A DNA stretch of 64,000 bases from positions 56,438 through 120,437 of the forward strand of contig JAUYAK010000117.1 of assembly GCA_030693515.1 (NCBI GenBank), given 5' to 3'. This document shows positions 37,774 through 46,215 of the stretch, piece after piece; the first letter of the stretch is position 1, and every line of letters starts with the position of its first letter. Both the position numbers and the translations under genes were made by a program. A model generated the notes under the pieces. The model was not told the DNA's origin, made no database searches, and was given only the letters and a program-made list of their open reading frames with translations. The stretch is from Opitutaceae bacterium (GTDB lineage Bacteria > Verrucomicrobiota > Verrucomicrobiia > Opitutales > Opitutaceae).

Positions 37774-38952
37774 TTAGTTTAGCCCGCCCGCGACCGCACC
37801 CAGCTGGAAAATGGGGAGGAACATGGCCATCACGATGCCACCCACCACGATACCAAGGAAAACGATAAGCATCGGCTCGATCAGCGAAGTGAGCGCGGCG
37901 ACCGTGGCCTCGCATTCAACGTCGTAGAAGTCGGCGGTCTTGTTGAGCATGCCGTCAACGTTACCGGTGGATTCGCCGGCCTTGACCATGTGCCTCATCA
38001 TCGGCGGGAAAAACGCATTGGCCCCCAGCACCTCGGAGACTTGGCCGCCTTGGCTGACATGCTTGGAGATCTCCTCGCAGGCGTCCTCGATCTGGACCTT
38101 GCCGCTCGCGGCGGAGACGATCTCAAGGGTGCGGAGGATAGGCACACCGGAACGGATAAGCGTCGCGTAGGTGCGACAGAAGCGGGACAGCGCGATCTTG
38201 TGGACGAGGTTGCCGAAGATCGGAGCGCGCACGAGATAGTGGTCGCGCATACGACGGCCATTGGGCGTGGCGGTGAACTTGCCGTAGCCCCACCATGCGC
38301 CGTAGGCGCAGAGACCGACGGCCCACCAGTAGGCCTTCATGAAATCGGACACATTGATCAGGAATTGCGTGGGCGCAGGCAGCTGGGCGCCGAAATCCTT
38401 GAACATGTCGGCAAACACCGGGATGACGAAGATCAGCAGCACGTTCACCAGCGCCACGGCGAGGCCGATGACCGCGATCGGGTAGGTCATCGCGGACTTC
38501 ACCTTCTTCTGGAGCTTTACCGTGGACTCGAAATAGCTCGCGACCTTCGCGAGGATCTCGGCGAGGCCGCCGCTCGCCTCACCCGCCTCTACCATCGAGA
38601 TGAAGAGCGAGGGGAAAGTCTTGGGGAATTTCCGCACCGCCGAGGAAAACGAATTACCCTGTGAGATGTCCGCGCGCACATCGCGAATCACGATGCGGAA
38701 GCACGCGTCCTCGGTCTGATCCTGCAATGCCTCCAGGCACTGCACCAGCGGCAGGCCGGCCGCGAGCAGCGATGCGAGCTGCTGGGTGAAGATCGCGAGC
38801 TCGCCGAGCGGGAGGTTGTATTTCTTGGCCTTTTTCTCGAGGGACTTCTGCTTCGCAAGTGCTTGGGCGGTCTTCACATTGCTGGGCTTGCGGAAAGCGC
38901 CCTGGCGCGACGCCTGAAAAGGGCTGGTAGTAACCGAAGAGATCGATGCCAT
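37774..38952 (-). CDS. pilC: Type IV pilus/type II secretion inner-membrane protein
   Basis: GspF/PilC-family platform protein of 392 residues that supports pilus or pseudopilus assembly. Two GspF domains are visible: FTQQLASLLAAGLPLVQCLEAL (near residue 58) and FCRTYATLIRSGVPILRTLEIV (near residue 260), each with membrane helices (residues about 160-190, 210-230, 360-385). The conserved MVEAGEASGGLAEILAKVA and MVKAGESTGNVDGMLNKTADFY are both present. No pilT or pilB is adjacent. It is downstream of an NtrC-like regulator on the same strand. Confidence 0.92.
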   Translation of the reverse strand: MASISSVTTSPFQASRQGAFRKPSNVKTAQALAKQKSLEKKAKKYNLPLGELAIFTQQLASLLAAGLPLVQCLEALQDQTEDACFRIVIRDVRADISQGNSFSSAVRKFPKTFPSLFISMVEAGEASGGLAEILAKVASYFESTVKLQKKVKSAMTYPIAVIGLAVALVNVLLIFVIPVFADMFKDFGAQLPAPTQFLINVSDFMKAYWWAVGLCAYGAWWGYGKFTATPNGRRMRDHYLVRAPIFGNLVHKIALSRFCRTYATLIRSGVPILRTLEIVSAASGKVQIEDACEEISKHVSQGGQVSEVLGANAFFPPMMRHMVKAGESTGNVDGMLNKTADFYDVECEATVAALTSLIEPMLIVFLGIVVGGIVMAMFLPIFQLGAVAGGLN

Positions 38953-39123
38953 AGATAACTAGAAAACGGCACGCCTCGACGCCCCGCAACTGGCATTGCC
39001 CGGAATGGGCGTTAGAAACCCGTCAAATTCGGCCTCAGCACTCCCCGCCGGACGATGCGGCCGTCGCTCATGAGCGGGCTTGACCCGATCGGCTCCCCCG
39101 CGAAGCTCACCGCCCTGCGACGC

Positions 39124-39197
39124 GCGGGCGTAGTTTAATGGTAAAACTCCAGTTTTCCAAACTGGCCTCGGGGGTTCGATTCCCCCCGCCCGCTCCA
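39124..39197 (+). tRNA. tRNA-Gly (anticodon TCC)
   Basis: Cloverleaf by hand: acceptor GCGGGCG (39124-39130) pairs with CGCCCGC (39187-39193); the D arm contains GTTTAATGGTAAAAC; the anticodon stem CCAGT/ACTGG holds the loop TTTCCAA, giving anticodon TCC; the T arm has a GGGGG/CCCCC stem with loop TTCGATT. The discriminator T is followed by an encoded CCA (39195-39197). The TCC anticodon reads glycine codons GGA and GGG. Confidence 0.96.
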
Positions 39198-39214
39198 AAC
39201 CGCGCGACGTTCGC

Positions 39215-39622
39215 TCAATCGGTTTTCCACGGCCAACGCACGCAGCCATCGATGTCGCGAATCAGCGCGAAATCCGTCTTACCCTTCAGCACAAACGGCA
39301 GCACCTCGGTGGCACGAGGCAAGAGATCGCGCGCGACGTGCCAGCTCCGGCCGCTCACATAGACATCATCGACCAGCAGCACCCGCCGCCACGCGCCCAG
39401 ATCGGGCACCGCGGAGAGCAGGCGCGGCGCGGCGAAACGCGGCTCGTTGGCCTCGTCGCGGTAGTTGAGGGCGATCACCTTCAGCCCCACGCCGAGGCGC
39501 TGGGCGACGAGCGCCGCCGGCACCACGCCGCCGCTCGCGATCCCGACCACGCCGTCGATTCCGGCGGGAAACGCCCAGCGGGCGAGACGGGCGGTGATAT
39601 CGGCAAAATCGATCGGCGTCAT
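39215..39622 (-). CDS. Purine-type phosphoribosyltransferase family protein
   Basis: A 135-residue PRTase. The PRPP-binding motif VLLVDDVYVSGRS is near residues 88-100, and GIASGGVVPAALVAQRLG matches the substrate/diphosphate loop. Small size and motifs resemble xanthine-guanine or hypoxanthine phosphoribosyltransferases, though a regulatory PyrR-like role cannot be excluded. The ATG at 39622 is chosen because it begins at the family N-terminus; an ATG at 39646 would add eight residues. It is divergent from rsmE, 37 bp between starts. Confidence 0.8.
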   Translation of the reverse strand: MTPIDFADITARLARWAFPAGIDGVVGIASGGVVPAALVAQRLGVGLKVIALNYRDEANEPRFAAPRLLSAVPDLGAWRRVLLVDDVYVSGRSWHVARDLLPRATEVLPFVLKGKTDFALIRDIDGCVRWPWKTD

Positions 39623-39659
39623 GCGCGCGAGAAGTTGCCTCGGCATCCTGCGGCGCGCA

Positions 39660-40394
39660 ATGACTCTCGCGCCCGTGAACCTCGTCCTCCTCGAACCCGC
39701 CGAACTCGGCCGGCCAATGCCGGTCGCCGACCGCCGCACCCGGCATCTCCTCGACGTGCTGCGCCGCGCGCCTGGCGACACCTTCGACGCCGGCGTGATC
39801 GACGGTCCGCGGGGCAAAGGCACCCTCATCGCGGTCACGGCGGACGCGATCACGTTTTCGTTTCAGCCCCTCGTCCCCCCGGCCGCACCCGAGCCGATCA
39901 CCCTCATCGTCGGGCTGCCGCGGCCCCAGACGGCACGCGACATCCTGCGTGATGCGACCACGCTCGGCGCGAGCGCCCTGCACTTTGTCCGCACGGAAAA
40001 GGGCGACGCCAACTACGCGTCGAGCACACTCTGGTCCTCCGGCGAATGGCGGCGGCATGCCATCGCGGGCGCGGAGCAGGCGTTCTCCACGCTCCTGCCC
40101 TCCGTCACGCATGGCCATGCGCTCGCCGCCGCCGTGGCCGCTCTCCCCGCCTCCACGATCCGCGTGGCGCTCGACAATTACGAGGGCGCCGCGCCGCTGA
40201 GCGCGACCACCCTGCCACTAGGCGCACACGTGACGATCGCGGCCGGTGGCGAGCGCGGCTGGTCGGCCGCGGAGCGCGATTTCCTCCGCGCCCAGGGCTT
40301 TGCCCTCGCGCACCTGGGCCCGCGGGTGCTGCGCACCGAGACGGCGTGCCTGGCCGCCCTCGCCATCGCGCGCGCGCGCCTCGGGCTGATGTGA
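39660..40394 (+). CDS. rsmE: 16S rRNA m3U1498 methyltransferase
   Basis: SPOUT-family enzyme of 244 residues that methylates U1498 of 16S rRNA. An N-terminal PUA-like part (LADRRTRHLLDVLRRAPGD-type motif seen as VADRRTRHLLDVLRR) leads to the knotted C-terminal domain, whose conserved end reads GGERGWSAAERDFLRAQGF, then LGPRVLRTETACLAALAI. The ATG at 39660 is right before the PUA-like region; the longer frame upstream is antisense to the PRTase gene. Converges on rsmD. Confidence 0.9.
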   Translation: MTLAPVNLVLLEPAELGRPMPVADRRTRHLLDVLRRAPGDTFDAGVIDGPRGKGTLIAVTADAITFSFQPLVPPAAPEPITLIVGLPRPQTARDILRDATTLGASALHFVRTEKGDANYASSTLWSSGEWRRHAIAGAEQAFSTLLPSVTHGHALAAAVAALPASTIRVALDNYEGAAPLSATTLPLGAHVTIAAGGERGWSAAERDFLRAQGFALAHLGPRVLRTETACLAALAIARARLGLM

Positions 40395-40419
40395 CTGCGC
40401 GGCCACCATGGCCGGCGGC

Positions 40420-40980
40420 CTAACTCCGCACAAAAAACGCCACCGTCGGCTGGCGCGCGCCTTTGCCGAGGCGCTTGAGCAGGGTCCAGCCCGCCGGTGC
40501 GAGGTCGATCTCACCTGGCAGCTCAAAGACCACGATCGCATCGGGCTTCGGGGCGAGGGCGACGCCGAGTTTCTCAAACAATCCCGGCGCGACCTCCCCA
40601 ATGATTTCGTAGGGCGGGTCGATGAAGACGAGATCGGGTGCCGCGCCGACGACGGCCGCGGTCCGCGCGTCCGCCTGCACGACGGTGAGATCGGTGGTGC
40701 CGCGCCCGAGGCTTTTGCAGACGGCCTCGATGTTTTTTCTCACGCAGGCGGCGGCCTTGGCATTCTGCTCGACGAACAGGCCGCCGACGGCACCGCGACT
40801 CAGCGCCTCCAGGCCATACGCGCCACTGCCGGCGAACAAATCGAGAAACCGCGCCCCCGCCACTCGCGCACCCAAGCTCGAAAACACCGCCTGCCTCATG
40901 CCATCCGTCGCCGGCCGCACCGCATCGCCCTTGGGGGCGAGGAGGGTGATGCCGCGGGCCACTCCACCGGAGATACGCAT
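40420..40980 (-). CDS. rsmD: 16S rRNA m2G966 methyltransferase
   Basis: Class I methyltransferase of 186 residues that methylates G966 of 16S rRNA. It opens MRISGGVARGITLLAPKGDAVRPATDGMRQAVFSSL (given in parts), has the SAM loop FLDLFAGSGAYGLEALSRGA and the catalytic LVFIDPPYE motif near residue 122. Start 40980 is chosen at this standard N-terminus; the extra residues upstream look unrelated. It converges on rsmE, so the two 16S methyltransferase genes are 25 bp apart. Confidence 0.93.
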   Translation of the reverse strand: MRISGGVARGITLLAPKGDAVRPATDGMRQAVFSSLGARVAGARFLDLFAGSGAYGLEALSRGAVGGLFVEQNAKAAACVRKNIEAVCKSLGRGTTDLTVVQADARTAAVVGAAPDLVFIDPPYEIIGEVAPGLFEKLGVALAPKPDAIVVFELPGEIDLAPAGWTLLKRLGKGARQPTVAFFVRS

Positions 40981-41233
40981 GGCCCCGACGCAAAAGCCCG
41001 CCGCGCGGTTTGCAAACGCGAACACCCCCGGCCGCCGCATGCCACCGCCAATCGCGCATCCCGAAACCGATCACACAGCGCAACATGCCAGCCGCGCCGG
41101 GGCCATTCGCCATGGAACCGACCGCCATTAAACCACTCCTATCGTGGCAACATATCGTTTGCACCGTGGAACTTCCGCCCCACTGTCCTGACCCTTTACC
41201 GATCCGCGCCCTGACCACCCGCGGCGCCGTCCG

Positions 41234-42763
41234 ATGACCGCCACACCTGCCCAACTGTTCTGCGCCGCCGCGGTGACCGCCTTCGCTGTCGCCGCCGGGC
41301 CGCTGCGCGCGCAGCCCGCTGAGCACGAGGATAACCGCTGGCCTGTGTCCGTGCGCTACGCCGAGGCACCAGGCGCGACACCGTCGTGGGCCGGGGCCGG
41401 CCCGTTTCTTTTTCGCCAGCCGGCCCGGGAGCCCGCCGGCGGCACGGCCCGGGGCGTGCGACCGTTTTGGGTCCAGGTGGACAACGCCCACGGCGAACTC
41501 AGGGCCGGCTACGTGCTTTATCCCTTGTTGAGCTACCGCACGGACGGCGTGTCGTTCCACTGGACCTTTTTCGAACTCATCCGCCGCTGGGGCCGCCACG
41601 CAGACGCGCCCCCCGCGGCGAGCAATTTCGAGCAGAACGAGGAGTTCGAGGTGTTTCCTTTCTGGTTCTCGCGCACCACCGCGGACGCGGAGCGCAACTA
41701 CCGGGCGCTTTTCCCCATCGCCGGCACGGTGAAGAACAAGCTCACGTTCGAGCGCCTCTCCTGGGTGCTGTTTCCCCTCTACGTCGAAAACGAAAAGCGC
41801 GGTGCAACCACCCGCTATTTCCCCTGGCCGTTCCTGCGGGTGACCGAGGGCACCGCTCAAGGCTGGGGCGTGTGGCCGCTCTACACGCAGGTGGAGCGGC
41901 CGGGCGTCTCGCGGCTCCAGACGTGGCTGTGGCCGCTGGGCTACCACTCGGTGCGCCAGCCCACTCCGGATGATCCGGCGGGCACGCCCCCGCGCCACGA
42001 CGTGGGCATGCTGCCATTCTACGCACGCAGCACGGGGCCGGGTCTCATCAGCGAAGATTACCTCTGGCCGTTTTTCGGCTACACGAAACGCACGCGGCCC
42101 GTGCCCTACCGTGAGACGCGCTATCTCTGGCCGCTCTTCGTCCAAGGCCGCGGCGACGACGGCAAACTGATCAACCGCTGGGCGCCGTTCTACACCCACT
42201 CGCGTTCGCAGGGCGTCGAGAAGCACTGGTATGCATGGCCACTCCTCCGCCATGCGACGTGGACCGATCGCAACATCGACCGCGAGCGCACGCAGTTTCT
42301 CTACTTCCTCTATTGGCACGAAGCGCAGCGCCTCGGCCGCCGGGCTGATGCGCCCACGGCTCATCTCACGCACCTGTGGCCGCTCGTGAGCGCGTGGAAC
42401 GACGGTGCCGGCCGCCGCCAATGGCAGTTCCCCAGCCCGCTCGAGGTGTTTTTCCCGGGCAATGAAAAGGTGCGCCTCGCCTGGTCGCCCTTCTTCTCGC
42501 TCGTCCGCCACGACCAGCGCGCCCCAGGCGACCGCCGCACCGCCCTCCTGTGGAACGCCGTCACGTGGGAAAAACGCGCCACCGAGGAGCGCAGCGAATT
42601 CCACCTCGGCCCGTTGCTCGGCATCACCCGCCAGGGCCCCGCCAAACAGGTCTCGATTGGCCGCGGGCTCCTCGGCTGGCGCCGCGCGGCCGACGGCGGC
42701 TGGCGGATGTTCGCGTTTGATTTTCCCGCGAAACGGGAGCCCCCTTCCCCCGCGGCGCGCTGA
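41234..42763 (+). CDS. Exported WPL/WPF-repeat protein heading the Mla operon
   Basis: A 509-residue protein with a signal peptide (MTATPAQLFCAAAVTAFAVAAG...) and no recognised family. Its mature part is built from recurring aromatic units such as FFPLY/WPLF/WPLL: VLFPLYVENEKRG, YFPWPFLRVTE, GVWPLYTQVER, YLWPFFGYTKR, YLWPLFVQGRG, WYAWPLLRHAT, HLWPLVSAWND. The spacing of about 25-45 residues suggests repeated beta-hairpins, possibly a barrel or beta-solenoid. It is 1 bp upstream of mlaE, so it is coupled to the lipid-transport genes; an outer-membrane or periplasmic partner role is inferred. Confidence 0.7.
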   Translation: MTATPAQLFCAAAVTAFAVAAGPLRAQPAEHEDNRWPVSVRYAEAPGATPSWAGAGPFLFRQPAREPAGGTARGVRPFWVQVDNAHGELRAGYVLYPLLSYRTDGVSFHWTFFELIRRWGRHADAPPAASNFEQNEEFEVFPFWFSRTTADAERNYRALFPIAGTVKNKLTFERLSWVLFPLYVENEKRGATTRYFPWPFLRVTEGTAQGWGVWPLYTQVERPGVSRLQTWLWPLGYHSVRQPTPDDPAGTPPRHDVGMLPFYARSTGPGLISEDYLWPFFGYTKRTRPVPYRETRYLWPLFVQGRGDDGKLINRWAPFYTHSRSQGVEKHWYAWPLLRHATWTDRNIDRERTQFLYFLYWHEAQRLGRRADAPTAHLTHLWPLVSAWNDGAGRRQWQFPSPLEVFFPGNEKVRLAWSPFFSLVRHDQRAPGDRRTALLWNAVTWEKRATEERSEFHLGPLLGITRQGPAKQVSIGRGLLGWRRAADGGWRMFAFDFPAKREPPSPAAR

Positions 42764-42764
42764 C

Positions 42765-43517
42765 ATGAACCAACTTATCAAAATTCTCGAAGGCATCGGG
42801 AGCACGCTGCAGCTGCTGGTGCGCAGTGCGTCCTACCTGCCCAGCCTGCCGCGGCAGTTCGGCCGTTTCGTCGAGCAATGCTACCTCATCGGCTACACCA
42901 CGCTCCCGATCGTCGCCATCCTGAGCTTTTTCATCGGCAGCGTGCTCGCGCTCCAAGCCGGCTACTCGATGCAAAACTTCGGCGCCAAGCAGCTCATCGG
43001 CGCGCTCGTTGGCCTCTCGATGGCCCGCGAACTCGGCCCGGTGATGGTCGCCATTTTGCTCGCCGGCCGCGTCGGCTCCGCGATCGCGGCGGAACTCGCG
43101 TCGATGAAGGTCTATCAGGAGATCGATGCGCTCGTGACGATGAACATCCCCCCGGCGCGCATGCTGGTCATGCCCCGCCTCGTGGCCGTGTTGGTCATGG
43201 TCCCCGTGCTGGCCATCATCGCCAACCTCGTCGGCTGGTTTGGCGGCGCCATCATCTGCAGCTCGACCTCCTTTATTGGCATCGAGCCCACCACCTATTT
43301 CGCCACCATGCGGCAGAACATGGAGTTCAAGGATGTCCTTAACGGCCTCATCAAGGCCGAGATCTTCGGCTTCTTCGTCGTGCTCGTCTGCTGCAACATC
43401 GGCCTCAACACTCGCGGCGGCCCTCGCGAGATCGGCGCCGCCGTCACCCGCGCGGTCGTCGTCTCCCTCATCCTCATCCTCGTGCTCGATTACTTCGTCA
43501 CGAAGGCCCTGATGTAA
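42765..43517 (+). CDS. mlaE: MlaE-family lipid ABC transporter permease
   Basis: Inner-membrane permease of 250 residues of the Mla/MCE phospholipid transport system. It has the conserved FVEQCYLIGYTTLPIVAILSFFIG segment (given in part), ALQAGYSMQNFGAKQLIGALVGLSMARELGPVM and EIDALVTMNIPPARMLVMPRLVA, with about five membrane helices. The ATG at 42765 follows the upstream stop by one base, which fixes the start despite an open frame extending further upstream. It is followed by mlaF (5 bp gap) and mlaD. Confidence 0.93.
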   Translation: MNQLIKILEGIGSTLQLLVRSASYLPSLPRQFGRFVEQCYLIGYTTLPIVAILSFFIGSVLALQAGYSMQNFGAKQLIGALVGLSMARELGPVMVAILLAGRVGSAIAAELASMKVYQEIDALVTMNIPPARMLVMPRLVAVLVMVPVLAIIANLVGWFGGAIICSSTSFIGIEPTTYFATMRQNMEFKDVLNGLIKAEIFGFFVVLVCCNIGLNTRGGPREIGAAVTRAVVVSLILILVLDYFVTKALM

Positions 43518-43522
43518 TTCCC

Positions 43523-44347
43523 ATGCCGACGCCCGAAGCCCATCCTGCCAGCAGCTCCGACCCCGCGGCCGCCGCCCCGGCCGCGGCCCAAGCCGTGGGC
43601 GTCTCGATCGAAAATTTGTCGAAGCAATTCGGCACCTTCGAGGTGCTGAAAAACGTCACCTTCGCCGTCGAGCCCGAGGAGATTTTCGTGCTGATGGGCC
43701 CCAGCGGCTCCGGCAAGAGCGTGCTCCTGAAACACATCGTCGGCCTCGAGCTGCCCACCTCGGGCTGCGTGACCGTGGACGGCCGCGACGCCGCCGCCGA
43801 AGACACGCGCGAACACGTGCGCATGGCCCTCGTGTTTCAATCCGGCGCGCTCTTCAACTCCCTCAGCGTTTTCGACAACCTCGCGCTCTACCCGCGCGAA
43901 CACCGCGTCGCCAACGCCGCCGGCATCCGCGAGAAAGTCATGCGCGCCCTGCAGATCCTCTCGCTCGAAAACGCCGCGCAAAAATTCCCCTCCGAACTCT
44001 CCGGCGGCATGAAAAAACGCGTCGCCATCGCCCGCGCCCTCGTGATGGAGCCGCAGCTCATGCTCTACGACGAGCCCACCAGCGAGCTCGACCCCGTGAT
44101 GTCCGCCACCATCTCCGAGATCATCGCCACGCTGAAGGACGAGTATCACGTCACTTCCCTCGTCGTGTCGCACGACCGCGAACTCGCCCTCAACATCGCC
44201 CACCGCGTCGGCATCTTGATGGGCGGCAGCCTCGTCGTGGTCGGCACGCCCTCCGAACTGAAGGCCAGCAAAGATCCCCGCGTGGCCGAATTCCTGAATC
44301 CCAAAATCGACCTGAAGAATCCCCGTTTCAAAAAACTGGAGACCTGA
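43523..44347 (+). CDS. mlaF: MlaF-family ABC transporter ATPase
   Basis: Cytoplasmic ATPase of 274 residues that powers the Mla lipid transporter. Walker A is GPSGSGKSVLLKHI (near residue 60), the Q-loop is VFQSGALFNSL, the ABC signature is LSGGMKKRVAIARAL and Walker B is LMLYDEPTSELDP, all expected for MlaF; a C-terminal LKNPRFKKLET tail ends it. An N-terminal Ala/Pro-rich stretch of about 25 residues precedes the domain. Tightly packed between mlaE and mlaD. Confidence 0.94.
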   Translation: MPTPEAHPASSSDPAAAAPAAAQAVGVSIENLSKQFGTFEVLKNVTFAVEPEEIFVLMGPSGSGKSVLLKHIVGLELPTSGCVTVDGRDAAAEDTREHVRMALVFQSGALFNSLSVFDNLALYPREHRVANAAGIREKVMRALQILSLENAAQKFPSELSGGMKKRVAIARALVMEPQLMLYDEPTSELDPVMSATISEIIATLKDEYHVTSLVVSHDRELALNIAHRVGILMGGSLVVVGTPSELKASKDPRVAEFLNPKIDLKNPRFKKLET

Positions 44348-44350
44348 ATT

Positions 44351-45415
44351 ATGAACAACCTGCAACAGACCGCCCGTGTCGGGCTTTTCTTTCTTCTCGG
44401 CCTCGCGCTCATCTGGGTGACCTTCGAGACCCTGAACGGCGGCAAGATTCTCAAGGACGAGGGCTACGCCATCACCGCCGGCTTCGAGAGCCTCAAGGAG
44501 CTCAAGCAGGGCGACGAAGTGCGCATGGCCGGCGTCCGCATCGGCGAGGTGCAATCGACGCGCCTCGCCGGCCGCCGCGCCGAGGCGATCCTGCGCATCG
44601 ACCCCATGGTCACGATCAAGAGCGACGCCACCGCCAGCATCGTCACCGCCGGCCTGATCGGCACCAACTACATCGGGATCGATCTCGGCACCGCCGGTGT
44701 GCCCGATCTCGTGCCCCGGGAGAAAACCCGGTCCCCGCGCGGCTTTTTCTCGCGCATCCTGCCGTTTCTGCAGCCCGAGCCCGAGCCCATCGCTGAGATC
44801 CAGACCAAGACCGCCGCCGACCTCAACTCCATCATGGCCCAGATTGGCGCGCTCGGCGAGAAGCTCGAAAGTTCGCTCGGCAGCCTCGGCACCGCCTTCG
44901 CCGGCGACGGCAAGAACCCCGGCCTCATCCAGAAAATCGACGGCCTCGTGACCGACAACCGCGAGAAACTCACCGCCACGATGACCAACATCCGGGAGAT
45001 CACCGACAAGGTGAACAAGGGCGAGGGCACCCTCGGCCGCCTGATCTCTGATCCCAAGCTGCACGACGAACTCGTCGCCACCCTCAACGAGATCAAGGCC
45101 GGCGCCACCGAGGCCAAGGGTTTCATCGCCAACGCCCAGTCGATCATCGACCACGTGAAGCAAGGCAAAGGCGCGATCGGCACGCTCGTCTTCGATGAGA
45201 AGATCGGCGACGACATCCGCTCCAGTGTCGCCACCCTCCGCACCATCTCGGACAAGATTTCCCGCGGCGAAGGCACGCTCGGCAAGCTGCTGAACGACGA
45301 CAGCCTCTTCCGCGACACGCAGGCGATCATGAAGAAGGCCGACCGCGCCCTCGACGGCTTCGACGACACCGGCCCCATCACCGCCGTCGGCGTGGTGTAT
45401 CGCGGACTGTTCTGA
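44351..45415 (+). CDS. mlaD: MlaD-family MCE domain protein
   Basis: Substrate-binding MCE protein of 354 residues, anchored by one N-terminal helix (VGLFFLLGLALIWVTF) with the MCE domain in the periplasm (residues about 38-130: FESLKELKQGDEVRMAGVRIGEV, LIGTNYIGIDLG). The C-terminal half is helical and repeats the motif RGEGTLGKLLND/KGEGTLGRLISD/KQGKGAIGTLV, probably forming a long coiled tunnel or tether. Starts 3 bp after mlaF and ends the operon. Confidence 0.93.
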   Translation: MNNLQQTARVGLFFLLGLALIWVTFETLNGGKILKDEGYAITAGFESLKELKQGDEVRMAGVRIGEVQSTRLAGRRAEAILRIDPMVTIKSDATASIVTAGLIGTNYIGIDLGTAGVPDLVPREKTRSPRGFFSRILPFLQPEPEPIAEIQTKTAADLNSIMAQIGALGEKLESSLGSLGTAFAGDGKNPGLIQKIDGLVTDNREKLTATMTNIREITDKVNKGEGTLGRLISDPKLHDELVATLNEIKAGATEAKGFIANAQSIIDHVKQGKGAIGTLVFDEKIGDDIRSSVATLRTISDKISRGEGTLGKLLNDDSLFRDTQAIMKKADRALDGFDDTGPITAVGVVYRGLF

Positions 45416-45418
45416 GCT

Positions 45419-45438
45419 GCGGCGCGACGTCGCGCCGC
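45419..45438. terminator. Perfect palindrome between mlaD and the HxlR gene
   Basis: A 20-base perfect palindrome with half-sites GCGGCGCGAC and GTCGCGCCGC sits between two convergent stop codons (45415 and 45440). It would form a strong hairpin on either strand, so it likely acts as a bidirectional terminator; no U tract follows. Confidence 0.55.
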
Positions 45439-45439
45439 C

Positions 45440-45781
45440 TCACTCCAGTTCGCCCTGCAGGCGCTCGATCGCGCTTAGCAGCCGAAGAAATTTCCGCCCA
45501 AACGGCGTGAAGCGGTATTCCACGTGGGGCGGGGAGACGGGAAACACTTTCCGCTCGAAGATCCCGTAGCGGATCATTTTTCGCAGGCGCTCGTTGAGCA
45601 CCTTGGCCGTGAGCCCCGGGACCGCGCGCTCCATCGCGCCGGGGCGGTTCACGCCCTGCCGCACGAGCTGCAGCACGATGAGCGACCATTTGCAGCCCAC
45701 GATGGACTCGACCATCGCGGCCACCCCATCGGTGCGCACGCGCGGGAGCGGGGGAGATTTTTTCATGCTGAGTTTCGCCAT
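45440..45781 (-). CDS. HxlR-family transcriptional regulator
   Basis: Winged-helix regulator of 113 residues. The HxlR core is clear: ESIVGCKWSLIVLQLVRQGVNRPGAMERAVPGLTAKVLNERLRKMI (given in part) and VEYRFTPFGRKFLRLLSAIERL. A single Cys in VGCKWSL sits near the position used for redox sensing in some HxlR proteins. The ATG at 45781 is preferred; one seven codons upstream is possible. It is divergent from a thioredoxin-like gene, so it may control that gene. Confidence 0.88.
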   Translation of the reverse strand: MAKLSMKKSPPLPRVRTDGVAAMVESIVGCKWSLIVLQLVRQGVNRPGAMERAVPGLTAKVLNERLRKMIRYGIFERKVFPVSPPHVEYRFTPFGRKFLRLLSAIERLQGELE

Positions 45782-45903
45782 GTTAGACCGGAAAGTGCCC
45801 ATCCCACCAAAAGGTGCCCGCTGGGCGGCGGACCGGAATTGCGGCAGAGTGTCAGCGCGGCCGGCGCGTTTGCCAGGCCGCGCGAACCCTCAGCGAAAGA
45901 AAA

Positions 45904-46140
45904 ATGAAATCCAAAGCTGTCTTCTATCACGCCGGTTGTCCCGTGTGCCTCGATACCGAGCAACAGATCGCCACCGCCATCGACCGCAACCGCTACGACG
46001 TCGAGATCGTGCATCTCGGCGAAGCCAAGGGACGCGTCGCCGAGGCGGAACGCGCCGGCGTGAAGTCCGTGCCCGCGCTCGTGCTCGGCGGCACCCCGCT
46101 GCATCTGAACTTCGGCGCGCCGCTCTCGGCGCTCAAGTAG
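45904..46140 (+). CDS. Small thioredoxin-like/glutaredoxin-like protein
   Basis: A 78-residue redox protein. It has FYHAGCPVCLDTEQQIATAI with a CPVC active site (residues 11-14), a central beta-alpha unit and the cis-Pro element KSVPALVLGG near residue 56. The ATG at 45904 begins right before the first strand. It is divergent from the HxlR regulator with about 120 bp between starts, an arrangement typical of redox-controlled pairs. Confidence 0.8.
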   Translation: MKSKAVFYHAGCPVCLDTEQQIATAIDRNRYDVEIVHLGEAKGRVAEAERAGVKSVPALVLGGTPLHLNFGAPLSALK

Positions 46141-46215
46141 GCACCCTCGGCTTCGCGCCCGCCACCGCACCGGCGGCTGGCCAAACGCCCGCGCGGCGGG
46201 CAGCGTTCGCTCCCG

